Position numbers and translations under genes: made by a program | Notes under the pieces: generated by a model | Databases searched by the model: none | What the model was told of the DNA's origin: nothing | Seen by the model: only the letters and a program-made list of their open reading frames with translations | Shown: positions 25,783 to 34,475 of the stretch, piece after piece | How the letters are laid out: every line of letters starts with the position of its first letter | Numbering within the stretch: the stretch's first letter is position 1 | Assembly (NCBI GenBank): GCA_963811055.1 | Contig: CAWEPQ010000020.1 | Location: 496,001-560,000 of the forward strand | Direction: 5' to 3' | DNA from: JACVRW01 sp963811055 | Lineage (GTDB): Bacteria > Actinomycetota > Thermoleophilia > Solirubrobacterales > Thermoleophilaceae | Length of the DNA stretch: 64,000 nucleotides

Positions 25783-26631
25783 ATGATTTCGGGGGGAATC
25801 CTCACCGCGATGGTCACGCCGTTCGACGCGCACGGCGAGCTGGACGAGGCCGCGACAGTGCGCCTGATCCACGAGCTTCTGGAGGCCGGGTCCGACGGAA
25901 TCGTGGTGGCGGGCACCACCGGCGAGTCCCCGACCCTGACCGACGAGGAGAAGGCGCGCCTCTGGCAGCTCGCCGTGGAGGAATCCGGCGACGCGCCGGT
26001 GATAGCGGGCACCGGGACCTATGACACCCGCCACAGCGCGGAGCTGACCGAGCGGGCCACGGAGATCGGCGTGGACGCTGTCCTGGTCGTGACGCCCTAT
26101 TACAACAAGCCGAACAGGCGCGGACTGGTGGCGCATTTCGAGGCGGTGGCGGCAGCGACCGACCTACCCGTGATCCTCTACAACATTCCCGCCCGCACCG
26201 CACTGGACATGCCGAACGATCTCCTGGCCGAGCTGGCCCAGATCGACAACGTCTCCGCGGTCAAGCAAGCCCGCTATGAAGACCTCACACCAATCGACGG
26301 CCTCGACCTCCTCGCCGGGAACGACGACACGCTGGCGCGCGTGCTCGACATGGGCGGCACCGGGGGAATCCTGGTGGCATCCCAGCTGGTGGGCCGTGAG
26401 ATGAGGCAGATGATCGACGAGCCCGAGCGCCGCCAGGAGATCCACGATTCGCTGAGTGACCTCTTCGAGGCGCTAGCCGTGACCACCAATCCGATCGCGA
26501 TCAAGGCTGCGATGAACATGGCCGGCCACGAGGTCGGCGGCCTGCGGCTGCCGCTCGTGGAGGCCTCGGACGACGAGACGGCGGTCATACGCGCCGCGCT
26601 CGAGCGTCACGGCCTACTGGCGCGGGTTTGA
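25783..26631 (+). CDS. dapA: 4-hydroxy-tetrahydrodipicolinate synthase
   Basis: First committed enzyme of the diaminopimelate pathway, 282 residues. It condenses pyruvate with aspartate semialdehyde. The start SGGILTAMVTPF, the VAGTTGESPTLT loop, VTPYYNKPNRRGLVAHF with the catalytic Tyr, LYNIPARTALDM and the Schiff-base Lys in NVSAVKQARYE are all present. ATG 25783 is chosen because a TATCGT -10 box lies 8 nt upstream and the protein then begins like its relatives. The stop overlaps the rnj start as TTGA. Confidence 0.95.
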   Translation: MISGGILTAMVTPFDAHGELDEAATVRLIHELLEAGSDGIVVAGTTGESPTLTDEEKARLWQLAVEESGDAPVIAGTGTYDTRHSAELTERATEIGVDAVLVVTPYYNKPNRRGLVAHFEAVAAATDLPVILYNIPARTALDMPNDLLAELAQIDNVSAVKQARYEDLTPIDGLDLLAGNDDTLARVLDMGGTGGILVASQLVGREMRQMIDEPERRQEIHDSLSDLFEALAVTTNPIAIKAAMNMAGHEVGGLRLPLVEASDDETAVIRAALERHGLLARV

Positions 26632-28295
26632 CGAGCAGCGGCACGCTCCGGGTGCTCCCCCTCGGCGGTCTGGGGGAGATCGGCAAGAACATGACGGTCG
26701 TGGAGTACGACGGCCGGATCGTCGTGGTGGACACCGGATTGATGTTCCCGACGCCGGATCAGCTCGGGATCGACCTGGTGCTACCGGACTTCGCATACCT
26801 GCGCGAACGCGCGGACGACGTGGAGGCGATCGTGCTCACGCACGGGCACGAGGACCACGTTGGGGCCCTGCCGTTCCTGCTCCGCCAGTTCGACCGCGCC
26901 CCGGCCATCTACACCGGCCCGCTCACCGCCGCGATGGTCCGCTCGAAGCTCGACGAGCACAAGCTCCGCGACGTCAACGTAGAGGACGTGCTGGCCGGCG
27001 GGACCTTCGACGCCGGCCCGTTCTCCCTCGAGATGGTGAAGATGGCCCACTCGATCCCCGACGCCTTCGCGGTGGCGATCAAGTGCGAGCTCGGCACGAT
27101 GCTGGTGACCGGCGACTACAAATTCGACCAGACGCCCGTGGACGGCGCACCGGCGGACGTGGGGCGCCTCGCCGAGCTGGGACGCGAGGGCCTGCTTCTG
27201 CTCTGCGGCGACTCGACGAATGCCGACCGGCCCGGCACCTCGCTGTCGGAGTCGAGCGTGGGACCGCGCCTGCAGGAGGTGTTCGCCCGCTGCGAGGGCC
27301 GGATCATCGTCACCTGCTTTGCCTCGAACATCCACCGCGTGCAGCAGGTGGTGGACGCCGCCGCGGGGGTGGGCCGCAAGGTCGCGCTCGTGGGCCGCTC
27401 GATGCGCAAGAACGTGAACATCGGCCGGATGCTCGGTCACATCGAGGTTCCGGAGGGAATGCTGGTGGGCCCGGGCGAGATCGAGGACTTCCCGGACCCG
27501 AAGCTCGTGGTCCTATCGACGGGAAGCCAGGGCGAGCCGCTGTCGGCGCTGCGCCGCATGGCGCACGACGACCACCCCCAGGTCGCGCTCCACGAGGGCG
27601 ACACGGTGATCTTCTCCGCCACGTCGATCCCCGGCAACGAGCGCGCCGTCAACGAGACGATCGACCGCATCTACCGCCTGGGAGCCACTGCGATCACGCC
27701 GAGCGATGTGCCGGTGCACGCCTCGGGACACGGCTACCAGGAGGAGCTCAAGCTGCTCCTCAACCTGACCAAGCCGCGCTACGTGCTGCCGGTGCACGGC
27801 GACCACCGCAGGCTGAGCCTCCACGGCCAGCTGGCCGAGGCGGTGGGCATACCGCCCAAGTCGATCTTCCACGGCGAGAACGGGCTGCCGCTCGAGCTCG
27901 ACGCCAAGGGCGCGCGCTTCGGCGAGCGCGAGCAGGCCGGGATGATCTTCGTGGACGGCATGGAGGTGGGCGACATCGAGGACGTCGCGCTGCGCGACCG
28001 CCGGATGCTGTCGGCGGACGGGATCTTCATCGTGGTGGCCACGGTCTCCGAGCAGGACGGCCGCTCGGTCGCTGACCCGGAGATCATCTTCCGCGGGGTC
28101 CCCTTCGTGGAGGAGACCGACTCGTTCGTGCCGGAGCTGCGCGAGGCCGTGGACGCGTCGCTCGAGCGCTCCGCGAAGGAGCACATCACCGAGATCGACC
28201 TGCTCCAGGACCACCTGCACGACGACGTGGCCGAGTTCGTCTACCGGCGCCTCCGCAGGCGCCCGATGATCCTGCCGGTGGTCGTCGAGGTCTAG
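26628..28295 (+). CDS. rnj: Ribonuclease J
   Basis: Metallo-beta-lactamase/beta-CASP nuclease with endo- and 5'-exonuclease activity in mRNA decay and rRNA processing. It is 555 residues from TTG 26628, coupled to dapA. The metal motif is LTHGHEDHVGALPF. Other signatures are LVTGDYKFDQTPVDG, LCGDSTNADRPG, the beta-CASP TCFASNIHRVQQ and the C-terminal YVLPVHGDHRRL. The dapA-rnj order is conserved in actinobacteria. Its stop TAG shares CTAG with the convergent gene. Confidence 0.95.
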   Translation: MTSSGTLRVLPLGGLGEIGKNMTVVEYDGRIVVVDTGLMFPTPDQLGIDLVLPDFAYLRERADDVEAIVLTHGHEDHVGALPFLLRQFDRAPAIYTGPLTAAMVRSKLDEHKLRDVNVEDVLAGGTFDAGPFSLEMVKMAHSIPDAFAVAIKCELGTMLVTGDYKFDQTPVDGAPADVGRLAELGREGLLLLCGDSTNADRPGTSLSESSVGPRLQEVFARCEGRIIVTCFASNIHRVQQVVDAAAGVGRKVALVGRSMRKNVNIGRMLGHIEVPEGMLVGPGEIEDFPDPKLVVLSTGSQGEPLSALRRMAHDDHPQVALHEGDTVIFSATSIPGNERAVNETIDRIYRLGATAITPSDVPVHASGHGYQEELKLLLNLTKPRYVLPVHGDHRRLSLHGQLAEAVGIPPKSIFHGENGLPLELDAKGARFGEREQAGMIFVDGMEVGDIEDVALRDRRMLSADGIFIVVATVSEQDGRSVADPEIIFRGVPFVEETDSFVPELREAVDASLERSAKEHITEIDLLQDHLHDDVAEFVYRRLRRRPMILPVVVEV

Positions 28296-29014
28296 GGGAC
28301 CGGCGGCGACTGCGGCGGGAGCCCGCCGAACGCGGCGTGGCCCTGGAAGCGGCACGAGCCCGAGCCCGCCCCGTCGGCTATCAGCAACACCGTCCCGGTC
28401 AGGCCCGCGGGACTGGCGCCGGACGCGACGATCGACGAGGACTCGATGGCCCGCGGACCGGCCGACGTGACGGCTGCCACCACCTGGGCGCTGGCTCCGA
28501 GGTTGCCGTAGGAGGCCTCCTCGCCGTCCGCGCTCGATCCAGCCTCGGTGGACTGCACCCGCACCTCAGCGCGCGGGCCGCCCATGTCGGCCGGGCATGC
28601 CGCCGACAGGGTGAGGGGTCCGTAGGTGAGCAGCGTGGTGGCCGCGCCGCCCTGCGGGACCGTGGTGGAGGGGATCACATGCAGCCCGTCCACGGCGTCG
28701 GCGCGGGTGGCACTCGGCACCTCGGCCAGGGTGGACTCCTTGATGTCCTCCCCGGTGAGGGTGGCCAGCGCCACGTCGCGGCCCTGGATCGTGCTGTTGC
28801 GGATGTCGAGGCCGCGGATCTCGTTGTTGCGGAGGTCCTTCGTCCGGATGTCGTTGTTGCGCAGGTCGCGCGTGCTCACCGAGTTGTTCTTCAGCTCGCG
28901 GCTGTCTATGTAGCCCGTGGCGACTCCGTAGGAGACGCCCCCAAGCGAGAGGAACAGCGCGAGCAGGGAGATGGCGATGGCGGGCGAGGGCCGCAGCCGA
29001 GTTAGGGACTTCAA
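28292..29014 (-). CDS. Secreted or membrane-anchored protein with decapeptide (RDLRNN-type) repeats
   Basis: 240 residues from TTG 29014, with TAGGAG 5 nt upstream. The N-terminal helix (ISLLALFLSLGGVSYGVA) is a signal peptide or anchor. It is followed by about six ten-residue repeats (RELKNNSVST, RDLRNNDIRT, KDLRNNEIRG, LDIRNSTIQG, RDVALATLTG, EDIKESTLAE), which should form a short beta-helix. The C-terminal half is a Ser/Thr/Gly-rich beta domain with two Cys. I recall this architecture as frequent in Solirubrobacterales but know no function. It lies 8 nt after the histidine kinase gene, so all three minus-strand genes probably form one operon. Confidence 0.75.
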   Translation of the reverse strand: MKSLTRLRPSPAIAISLLALFLSLGGVSYGVATGYIDSRELKNNSVSTRDLRNNDIRTKDLRNNEIRGLDIRNSTIQGRDVALATLTGEDIKESTLAEVPSATRADAVDGLHVIPSTTVPQGGAATTLLTYGPLTLSAACPADMGGPRAEVRVQSTEAGSSADGEEASYGNLGASAQVVAAVTSAGPRAIESSSIVASGASPAGLTGTVLLIADGAGSGSCRFQGHAAFGGLPPQSPPVP

Positions 29015-29022
29015 GACAACTC

Positions 29023-30507
29023 CTACCGGTCGGGGTCTTGCGCGATTACCGTGACTGGCGGCTGGTCGGCCACCTCGGAGCCCAGCGTCAGTGGCAGCGT
29101 GACCACGAAGTTCGCGCCGCCGCCCTCGGCGTCGAGGAGCTCGACCCGCCCGTGGTGCGCCTCGGCCACGGCGCGCACGATGGCGAGCCCGAGGCCGCTC
29201 CCGCCGCCGGCGGCCGTGTCGCCAACGCCGCGCGCGAAGCGCTCGAAGATCCGCTCGCGAAGCTCTGGAGGCACGCCCGGACCGCGGTCGGATACCTCCA
29301 GCACCGCCTGGCCGTCGCGCCGGCGGGCCGACACCGTGACGGGTGTGCCCGACGCCGTGTGCACGAGCGCGTTCTCGATCAGGTTGGCCACGAGGCGGTG
29401 AAGGTCGTCCGGCACGCCGAGCACCGGTACGGGCTCGGGCGCATCGAGCGCAAGCGGCTGGCCCACGGCCAGGGGGCTGGCCTCCGTGGCCGCCTCGCGC
29501 GCCACCTCCGCGAGGTCGAGCGGCCGCTGGGGGGCCTGGCGGCCCGCGTCCGCGCGCGCGAGCAGCAGCAGGTCGGCCACCAGGCGGCGCATCCGCTGCG
29601 ACGAGCGCAGGGCAGAGCTGGCCATCTCGCGGGCCTCGCCGTCGAGCTCGGGCTCGAGTAGCTCCAGGTTGGCCAGGATGCTCGTGAGGGGGGTGCGCAG
29701 CTCGTGCGAAGCGTCCGCCACGAAGTCCCGCTGTCGCTCCAGCGCCGCCTCGCTCTCGCCACGCGCGGCGCTCAGCTCGCGGAGCATGTCCTCGAGGGTG
29801 TGGGCCAGGTCCGACACCTCGTCGTTGGCCTGCGGCTTGGGGAGCGACACGTCGGGGTCGCGCGTCCGGGCCACCTCGCGTGCGGCGCGAGTGAGACCGG
29901 CGATCGGCCGCATTGCTCTCTGCGCCACGAACAGCCCGCCCGCGAAGGCGAGGAAGGTCCCGCCGATCACGCCGAAGGCCAGGAACAGGCGCACCTTGCC
30001 GATGGTGCGCGCCACCGCGTTCTCCGGCTTTCCGTACTGGACGTAGGCGAACGTCTGCGCCACGGGCCGGCCGAGACCGGGCGAGAACCCCGAGTCGCTC
30101 CCGTTGCTGCCTGCCACCAACGGACGCGAGACCACCCGATAACCGCCCACGTCGTGGACCCCTTCCGGCGTGGTTGGCCCCAGGTCCACGCTGCCGGTGG
30201 CAGGGATCTGCGGGATGCCGCGCTGATCCACCACGCGCACGGCGGCGTCGCCGGCCGCGGCGTACAGGAGCGGCTCCGGGGCCACCCGCAGCTCCACTTC
30301 GCCGGTCTGGCTCACAGCGCGGGTGACGGTGTCCTGGAGGCGATCCTGGAGGTCGGCCGCCGTGGCCCGGAGGTCGTCGTCGAAGCCGGTGCGGATCCGC
30401 TGCTCGGCCACGGCCCCGATCACGATCGCGAAGAGGCACAGGATCGCGAACGTGAGCGCGGAGCTCACGATCGCCACCTTCAGACGCACCGGCAGGCGTG
30501 CCCTCAT
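29023..30507 (-). CDS. Sensor histidine kinase
   Basis: 494 residues. TM1 is near residues 7-30 (VAIVSSALTFAILCLFAIVIG). An extracytoplasmic sensor domain of about 130 residues follows, then TM2 (LFLAFGVIGGTFLAFAGGLFVA) and a HAMP region. The HisKA H-box is FVADASHELRTPLTSI. The ATPase N-box is LVANLIENALVH, G1 is SDRGPGVP and G2 is GGGSGLGLAIV. ATG 30507 overlaps the response regulator stop by ATGA. The stimulus is unknown; co-transcription with the secreted repeat protein suggests a cell-envelope signal. Confidence 0.93.
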   Translation of the reverse strand: MRARLPVRLKVAIVSSALTFAILCLFAIVIGAVAEQRIRTGFDDDLRATAADLQDRLQDTVTRAVSQTGEVELRVAPEPLLYAAAGDAAVRVVDQRGIPQIPATGSVDLGPTTPEGVHDVGGYRVVSRPLVAGSNGSDSGFSPGLGRPVAQTFAYVQYGKPENAVARTIGKVRLFLAFGVIGGTFLAFAGGLFVAQRAMRPIAGLTRAAREVARTRDPDVSLPKPQANDEVSDLAHTLEDMLRELSAARGESEAALERQRDFVADASHELRTPLTSILANLELLEPELDGEAREMASSALRSSQRMRRLVADLLLLARADAGRQAPQRPLDLAEVAREAATEASPLAVGQPLALDAPEPVPVLGVPDDLHRLVANLIENALVHTASGTPVTVSARRRDGQAVLEVSDRGPGVPPELRERIFERFARGVGDTAAGGGSGLGLAIVRAVAEAHHGRVELLDAEGGGANFVVTLPLTLGSEVADQPPVTVIAQDPDR

Positions 30508-31184
30508 GCGGCCCTCAGCACATAGCCCGCGCCGCGCACCGTGTGCAGCAGTCGCGGCTCGCCGCCCGCCTCGAGCTTGCGACGCAGGTTCGAGATGAAC
30601 ACGTCCACGGTGTTGGTCTCCGCGAACGGGTGGTAGCCCCAGACCTCGTCGAGTAGCGCCTGGCGCGAGACGACTATGCGCTCGTTGCGCATCAGGTGCT
30701 CGAGCAGCTCGAACTCCCGGGCCGTGAGCTCGAGCGCGCGCTCGCCGCGGAAGACCTCGTGGGTGTCGGGGTTGAGCCGCAGGTCCGCGGCCACCAGGAA
30801 CGCGCTGCCGCGCGGCGGGCGGCGGCGCAGAAGCGCGCGCACGCGCGCGAGCAGCTCGGCGCGCTCGAAGGGCTTGACCAGGTAGTCGTCCGCGCCGGAG
30901 TCGAGGCCCTCCACGCGGGCGTCCACGGCGTCGCGGGCGGTCAGCATCAGGATCGGCACGTCGGCTCCCTCGCGGAGCCGGCGGCACACCTCCAGGCCGT
31001 CCAGCTTCGGGAGGCCGAGGTCGAGCACGACCGCGTCCGGCTCGAACAGGCCCGACTCCACGAGGGCCGCCTCGCCGTCTGCGGCCACGCGAACCTCGTA
31101 GCCCTCCTTGTCGAGCGAGCGCCTCAGGACGCCCGCGATGTCCGCGTCATCCTCGACCACGAGCACGCGGGGCCTTCCGCTCAT
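30504..31184 (-). CDS. OmpR/PhoB-type response regulator
   Basis: 226 residues. The receiver domain has VEDDADIAGVLRRSL, the phospho-acceptor Asp in AVVLDLGLPKLDG, the conserved Thr in LMLTARD and Lys in DDYLVKPFERAEL. The winged-helix DNA-binding domain has LTAREFELLEHLMRN and VDVFISNLRRKLEAGG. ATG 31184 (MSGRPRVLVVEDD) is chosen over longer in-frame starts because a TACCAT -10 box lies 7 nt upstream. It is divergent from ftsK. Confidence 0.94.
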   Translation of the reverse strand: MSGRPRVLVVEDDADIAGVLRRSLDKEGYEVRVAADGEAALVESGLFEPDAVVLDLGLPKLDGLEVCRRLREGADVPILMLTARDAVDARVEGLDSGADDYLVKPFERAELLARVRALLRRRPPRGSAFLVAADLRLNPDTHEVFRGERALELTAREFELLEHLMRNERIVVSRQALLDEVWGYHPFAETNTVDVFISNLRRKLEAGGEPRLLHTVRGAGYVLRAA

Positions 31185-31191
31185 CGGCCCA

Positions 31192-31197
31192 ATGGTA
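31192..31197 (-). promoter_or_regulatory. -10 element of the response-regulator operon, leaderless type
   Basis: On the minus strand TACCAT ends 7 nt before the ATG at 31184, and no ribosome-binding site is present. Confidence 0.5.
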
Positions 31198-31234
31198 GGG
31201 AGGGGGAGGGGGGTCTCCGTCGAAATTCCGGTGG

Positions 31235-33658
31235 ATGGCCATCCGCCGGACCAAAGCACGTAAGCGCCGCCGCCCGGCCGGGCGATTCCGCGGCGGCGTC
31301 AAGCTGCCGACGCTCGACCAGGGTCAGTGGGATCTGGTCGGGCTCGGGCTCGTCTCGTTCGCGGCGTTCTTCGCGTGCGTGTTCTACCTCGGGTGGGCGG
31401 GCGGACAGGTGGGCGAGGCGATGGCCGACGGCATCCTCGTGCTCTTCGGCGGGGCCGGTTACCTGGCCCCGATCGCCCTGTTCGCCGCCGGCGCCGTGGT
31501 GATGCTCCGGCCGATGCTGCCCGCGGTCCAGCCGTGGGGCGTGGGCGCCCTCTGTCTCGCCGGCGCGCTCACGCTCGGGCTGGCGGCCGGGTCGCTCGGG
31601 CTCGGCCCGGGAGACACACCACGCGACGGGTTTCTCGACGCCGAGTACCTGAGACAGCACGGCGGACTGGTGGGCGAGTCGCTGTTCTGGGTCTCGAGCC
31701 ACCTCTTCTCCCACGCCGGGTCCCACATCCTCTTCATGTTCCTGCTCCTGGCGGGCGTGCTGCTGCTCACCGGCGCGTCGGTGGCCGGAGTGGTCGGGGC
31801 CACGCGACAGGGCGTGGCCACCACCACCGAGCGCGTGCGCGTCTCGAAGCAGGATCTGGCCAACGCTCTCTCCGGTCTCACCTCCGCGCCGGCGGGAAGG
31901 GCCCCGGCCGAGGCGGTGTCGCCGCCCGAGCCCGAGGACTCCGAGCCGGTGGTGCGCGCGACACACGTGGAGGCGCCCGCCCTGGACGGGTCCGAGCGCT
32001 ACCCCGATCTTTACGAGGACGACGACGACGTCGTCGAGGACCCGGTCGAGGAGCCGTTCGTGCCCGTGGACCTGGAGCCGGAGCCGCTTCCCGAGCCCTT
32101 GCCTCCGCCCGAGCCCGTCGCGGGCGACGCCGAGGACGAGCCTGCCCTGACTCCCCAGGGCAACCGCCGCTCGGCGGTCACCGAGTCGGACGAGATCGAC
32201 TACCGGATGCCCAAGCCCTCGTTCCTGAAGCACTCGAGCGGCGCTCAGAAGGTGGACACCAAGGGGATCGCACGCACCGGCGGCCAGCTGGTGGAGACGC
32301 TCAGCCACTTCAACGTGGACGGCAAGGTGATCGGAACGGTCACCGGCCCGCACATCACGCGCTACGAGCTGCGCCTGGCGCCCGGGATCAAGATGTCCAA
32401 GGTCGCGACGCTGAAGGACGACCTCGCCTACGCCCTCGCCGCCGAGCAGGTGCGCATCCTCGCGCCCATCCCGGGCAAGCAGGCGGTGGGCGTGGAGGTG
32501 CCCAACCGCGTGCGCAAGATGGTGCATCTCGGCGACGTGTTCCAGGAGGCGCCGAAGGGCTGGTCGCCGCTTTCGGTCTGGCTCGGCAAGGACATCGCCG
32601 GCAAGGCCATCGGCACGGACCTCGCCAAGCAGCCACACATCCTGATCGCCGGAACCACCGGCTCGGGTAAGTCGGGGTGCGTGAACGCGATGCTCTCGTC
32701 GGTTCTGCTGCGCTCGTCTCCGAACGAGATGCGCATGGTGCTGGTGGATCCCAAGCGCGTTGAGCTGAACCACTACGAGGGCATCCCGCACCTCCTCACA
32801 CCGGTCGTCACGAGCCCGCGCCTGGCGGCCAATGTGCTCGCCAACCTGATCAAGGAGATGGAGGAGCGCTACGGCGTGATGAGCCGCTCCAAGACGCGCA
32901 ACCTGACGGAGCTCAACCGGGTGCGCAGGAGCCAGGGCGAGCGGCCGCTGCCGTACATCCTGTGCGTGATCGACGAGCTGGCCGACCTGATGATGGTCGC
33001 GCCCGCCGACGTGGAGGACTCGATCATCCGGCTGGCGCAGAAGTCGCGTGCGGTGGGCATCCACCTCGTGCTCGCCACCCAGCGCCCGAGCGCGGACGTG
33101 ATCACCGGCATGATCAAGGCCAACGTGCCGGCCCGGATCGCCTTCGCGGTCTCCTCCCAGACCGATTCACGCGTGATCCTCGACCAGAACGGCGCGGAGT
33201 CACTGCTCGGACAGGGCGACATGCTCTTCCGGCCCGCCGGCGAGTCGCGCTCGGCGCGCATCCAGGGCGCCTTCATCGGCGAGGACGAGATCGAGCGGCT
33301 GACCGACCATTGGCGCCGCCAGGGCGAGCCTGAGCTGCGCGAGGAGCTGCTCGAGGCCGTGGAGCCCGAGGAGAGCGAGGACTCTCCCGGGGACTTCGAC
33401 CCGGATCAGGACGACATGCTCGCGGACGCCATCTCGACCGTCGTGCAGATGGGCACCGCATCCACCTCGATGCTCCAGCGCCGCCTGAGGGTCGGGTACA
33501 CCCGGGCAGGGCGCCTCGTGGACATGATGGAGCGGCGCGGCGTGATCTCCGGCTACGAGGGCTCCAAGGCCCGCCAGGTGCTGATCACCGAGGCCGACCT
33601 CTCCCGCGTGCTGGAATCGCTCACAGAGGCGCCTGTGGCCGCCTCGAGCGAGGACTGA
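31235..33658 (+). CDS. ftsK: DNA translocase FtsK/SpoIIIE
   Basis: Septal motor that moves chromosomal DNA during division, 807 residues. Four hydrophobic segments lie within residues 33-195. An acidic Pro-rich linker (about 215-300, for example EPEPLPEPLPPPEP) connects to the motor. Walker A is GTTGSGKSG (about 472-480), Walker B is LCVIDELADLMM (about 575), and QRPSADVITGMIKANVPARI follows. The C-terminal gamma winged helix (MLQRRLRVGYTRAGRLVDMMERRGVI) recognises KOPS-like DNA. The linker is short compared with E. coli FtsK. Confidence 0.95.
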   Translation: MAIRRTKARKRRRPAGRFRGGVKLPTLDQGQWDLVGLGLVSFAAFFACVFYLGWAGGQVGEAMADGILVLFGGAGYLAPIALFAAGAVVMLRPMLPAVQPWGVGALCLAGALTLGLAAGSLGLGPGDTPRDGFLDAEYLRQHGGLVGESLFWVSSHLFSHAGSHILFMFLLLAGVLLLTGASVAGVVGATRQGVATTTERVRVSKQDLANALSGLTSAPAGRAPAEAVSPPEPEDSEPVVRATHVEAPALDGSERYPDLYEDDDDVVEDPVEEPFVPVDLEPEPLPEPLPPPEPVAGDAEDEPALTPQGNRRSAVTESDEIDYRMPKPSFLKHSSGAQKVDTKGIARTGGQLVETLSHFNVDGKVIGTVTGPHITRYELRLAPGIKMSKVATLKDDLAYALAAEQVRILAPIPGKQAVGVEVPNRVRKMVHLGDVFQEAPKGWSPLSVWLGKDIAGKAIGTDLAKQPHILIAGTTGSGKSGCVNAMLSSVLLRSSPNEMRMVLVDPKRVELNHYEGIPHLLTPVVTSPRLAANVLANLIKEMEERYGVMSRSKTRNLTELNRVRRSQGERPLPYILCVIDELADLMMVAPADVEDSIIRLAQKSRAVGIHLVLATQRPSADVITGMIKANVPARIAFAVSSQTDSRVILDQNGAESLLGQGDMLFRPAGESRSARIQGAFIGEDEIERLTDHWRRQGEPELREELLEAVEPEESEDSPGDFDPDQDDMLADAISTVVQMGTASTSMLQRRLRVGYTRAGRLVDMMERRGVISGYEGSKARQVLITEADLSRVLESLTEAPVAASSED

Positions 33659-33701
33659 CGCAAGCTGGCCTGCGCCCCGCTCGGGGGCGCGTGAACATCG
33701 A

Positions 33702-33707
33702 TACGGT
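33702..33707 (+). promoter_or_regulatory. -10 element of the RodZ-like gene, leaderless type
   Basis: TACGGT ends 8 nt before ATG 33716; no Shine-Dalgarno sequence is present. Confidence 0.5.
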
Positions 33708-33715
33708 CCTCGCCG

Positions 33716-34468
33716 ATGCCCACCATCGGGGAAACGCTGCGCGAGGCCCGGATGCGCCAGCGGCTCGACATCGCGGACGTCGAGCGGCAGACCAAGATTC
33801 GCGCGAAGTACCTGCGCGCGCTCGAGAACGAGGAGTTCTCGATGCTGCCCGGGCCGACGTTCGTCAAGACGTTCCTGCGCACGTACGCGGAGCTGCTGGG
33901 GCTCGATCCGCACGCGCTGGTGGAGCAGTACCGCGCCGGGTACGAGCCGCGGGATGAGCTCGAGACCCTCAAGCCGCTGGGGCCGGCGGGCGGCGGCGGC
34001 CGCGACCGGCGGCGCAGCGGGCCACGGCCGTGGATGGTGCTCGCTCTGCTCGTGGTGGCCGTTCTGGCGGGCCTGGTGGCCCTCGGTTTGAGCACCGACG
34101 ACGGGGGTGGCGGCGACAGCACCACCCTCGGGGCTACCGAGACGACCCCGCGCACCGAGCGCACCGAGACACAGCCCCGCGAGGAGCCGGCGGCCCCGAC
34201 CAGGGTGGTCGTCCGGATCACGCCGAGCACGCCCACCTACGCCTGTATCGATACCGGCCCGGACACGGAGGTGACCTTCGAGGGCACGCTCGACGGCGCG
34301 CGCACGTTCCGAGGCCGGCGCGTGCGCCTCAACCTCGGGAAGACCGCGGTGAGCGTAAGCGTGAACGGACGTCGCGTGCCGATCGACCCAGGTCCGGAAC
34401 CGGTGGGCTTCGACATCACCCCCGACGCCACCCGCCCGATCCCGATCGGACAGCGCCCGTGCGCCTGA
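33716..34468 (+). CDS. RodZ-like helix-turn-helix membrane protein
   Basis: 250 residues. An N-terminal HTH domain (IGETLREARMRQRLDIADVERQTKIRAKYLRALENEEFSMLPGPTFVKTFLRTYAELLGLD) of the RodZ/HTH_25 type is followed by a basic stretch. One transmembrane helix (WMVLALLVVAVLAGLVALGL) leads to a periplasmic Thr/Pro linker. A C-terminal beta domain with two cysteines completes it. RodZ couples the cytoskeleton to cell-wall synthesis in rods; in this lineage the role is inferred only from the architecture. It sits between ftsK and cinA as is common in actinobacteria. Confidence 0.85.
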   Translation: MPTIGETLREARMRQRLDIADVERQTKIRAKYLRALENEEFSMLPGPTFVKTFLRTYAELLGLDPHALVEQYRAGYEPRDELETLKPLGPAGGGGRDRRRSGPRPWMVLALLVVAVLAGLVALGLSTDDGGGGDSTTLGATETTPRTERTETQPREEPAAPTRVVVRITPSTPTYACIDTGPDTEVTFEGTLDGARTFRGRRVRLNLGKTAVSVSVNGRRVPIDPGPEPVGFDITPDATRPIPIGQRPCA

Positions 34469-34475
34469 GGAAGCC

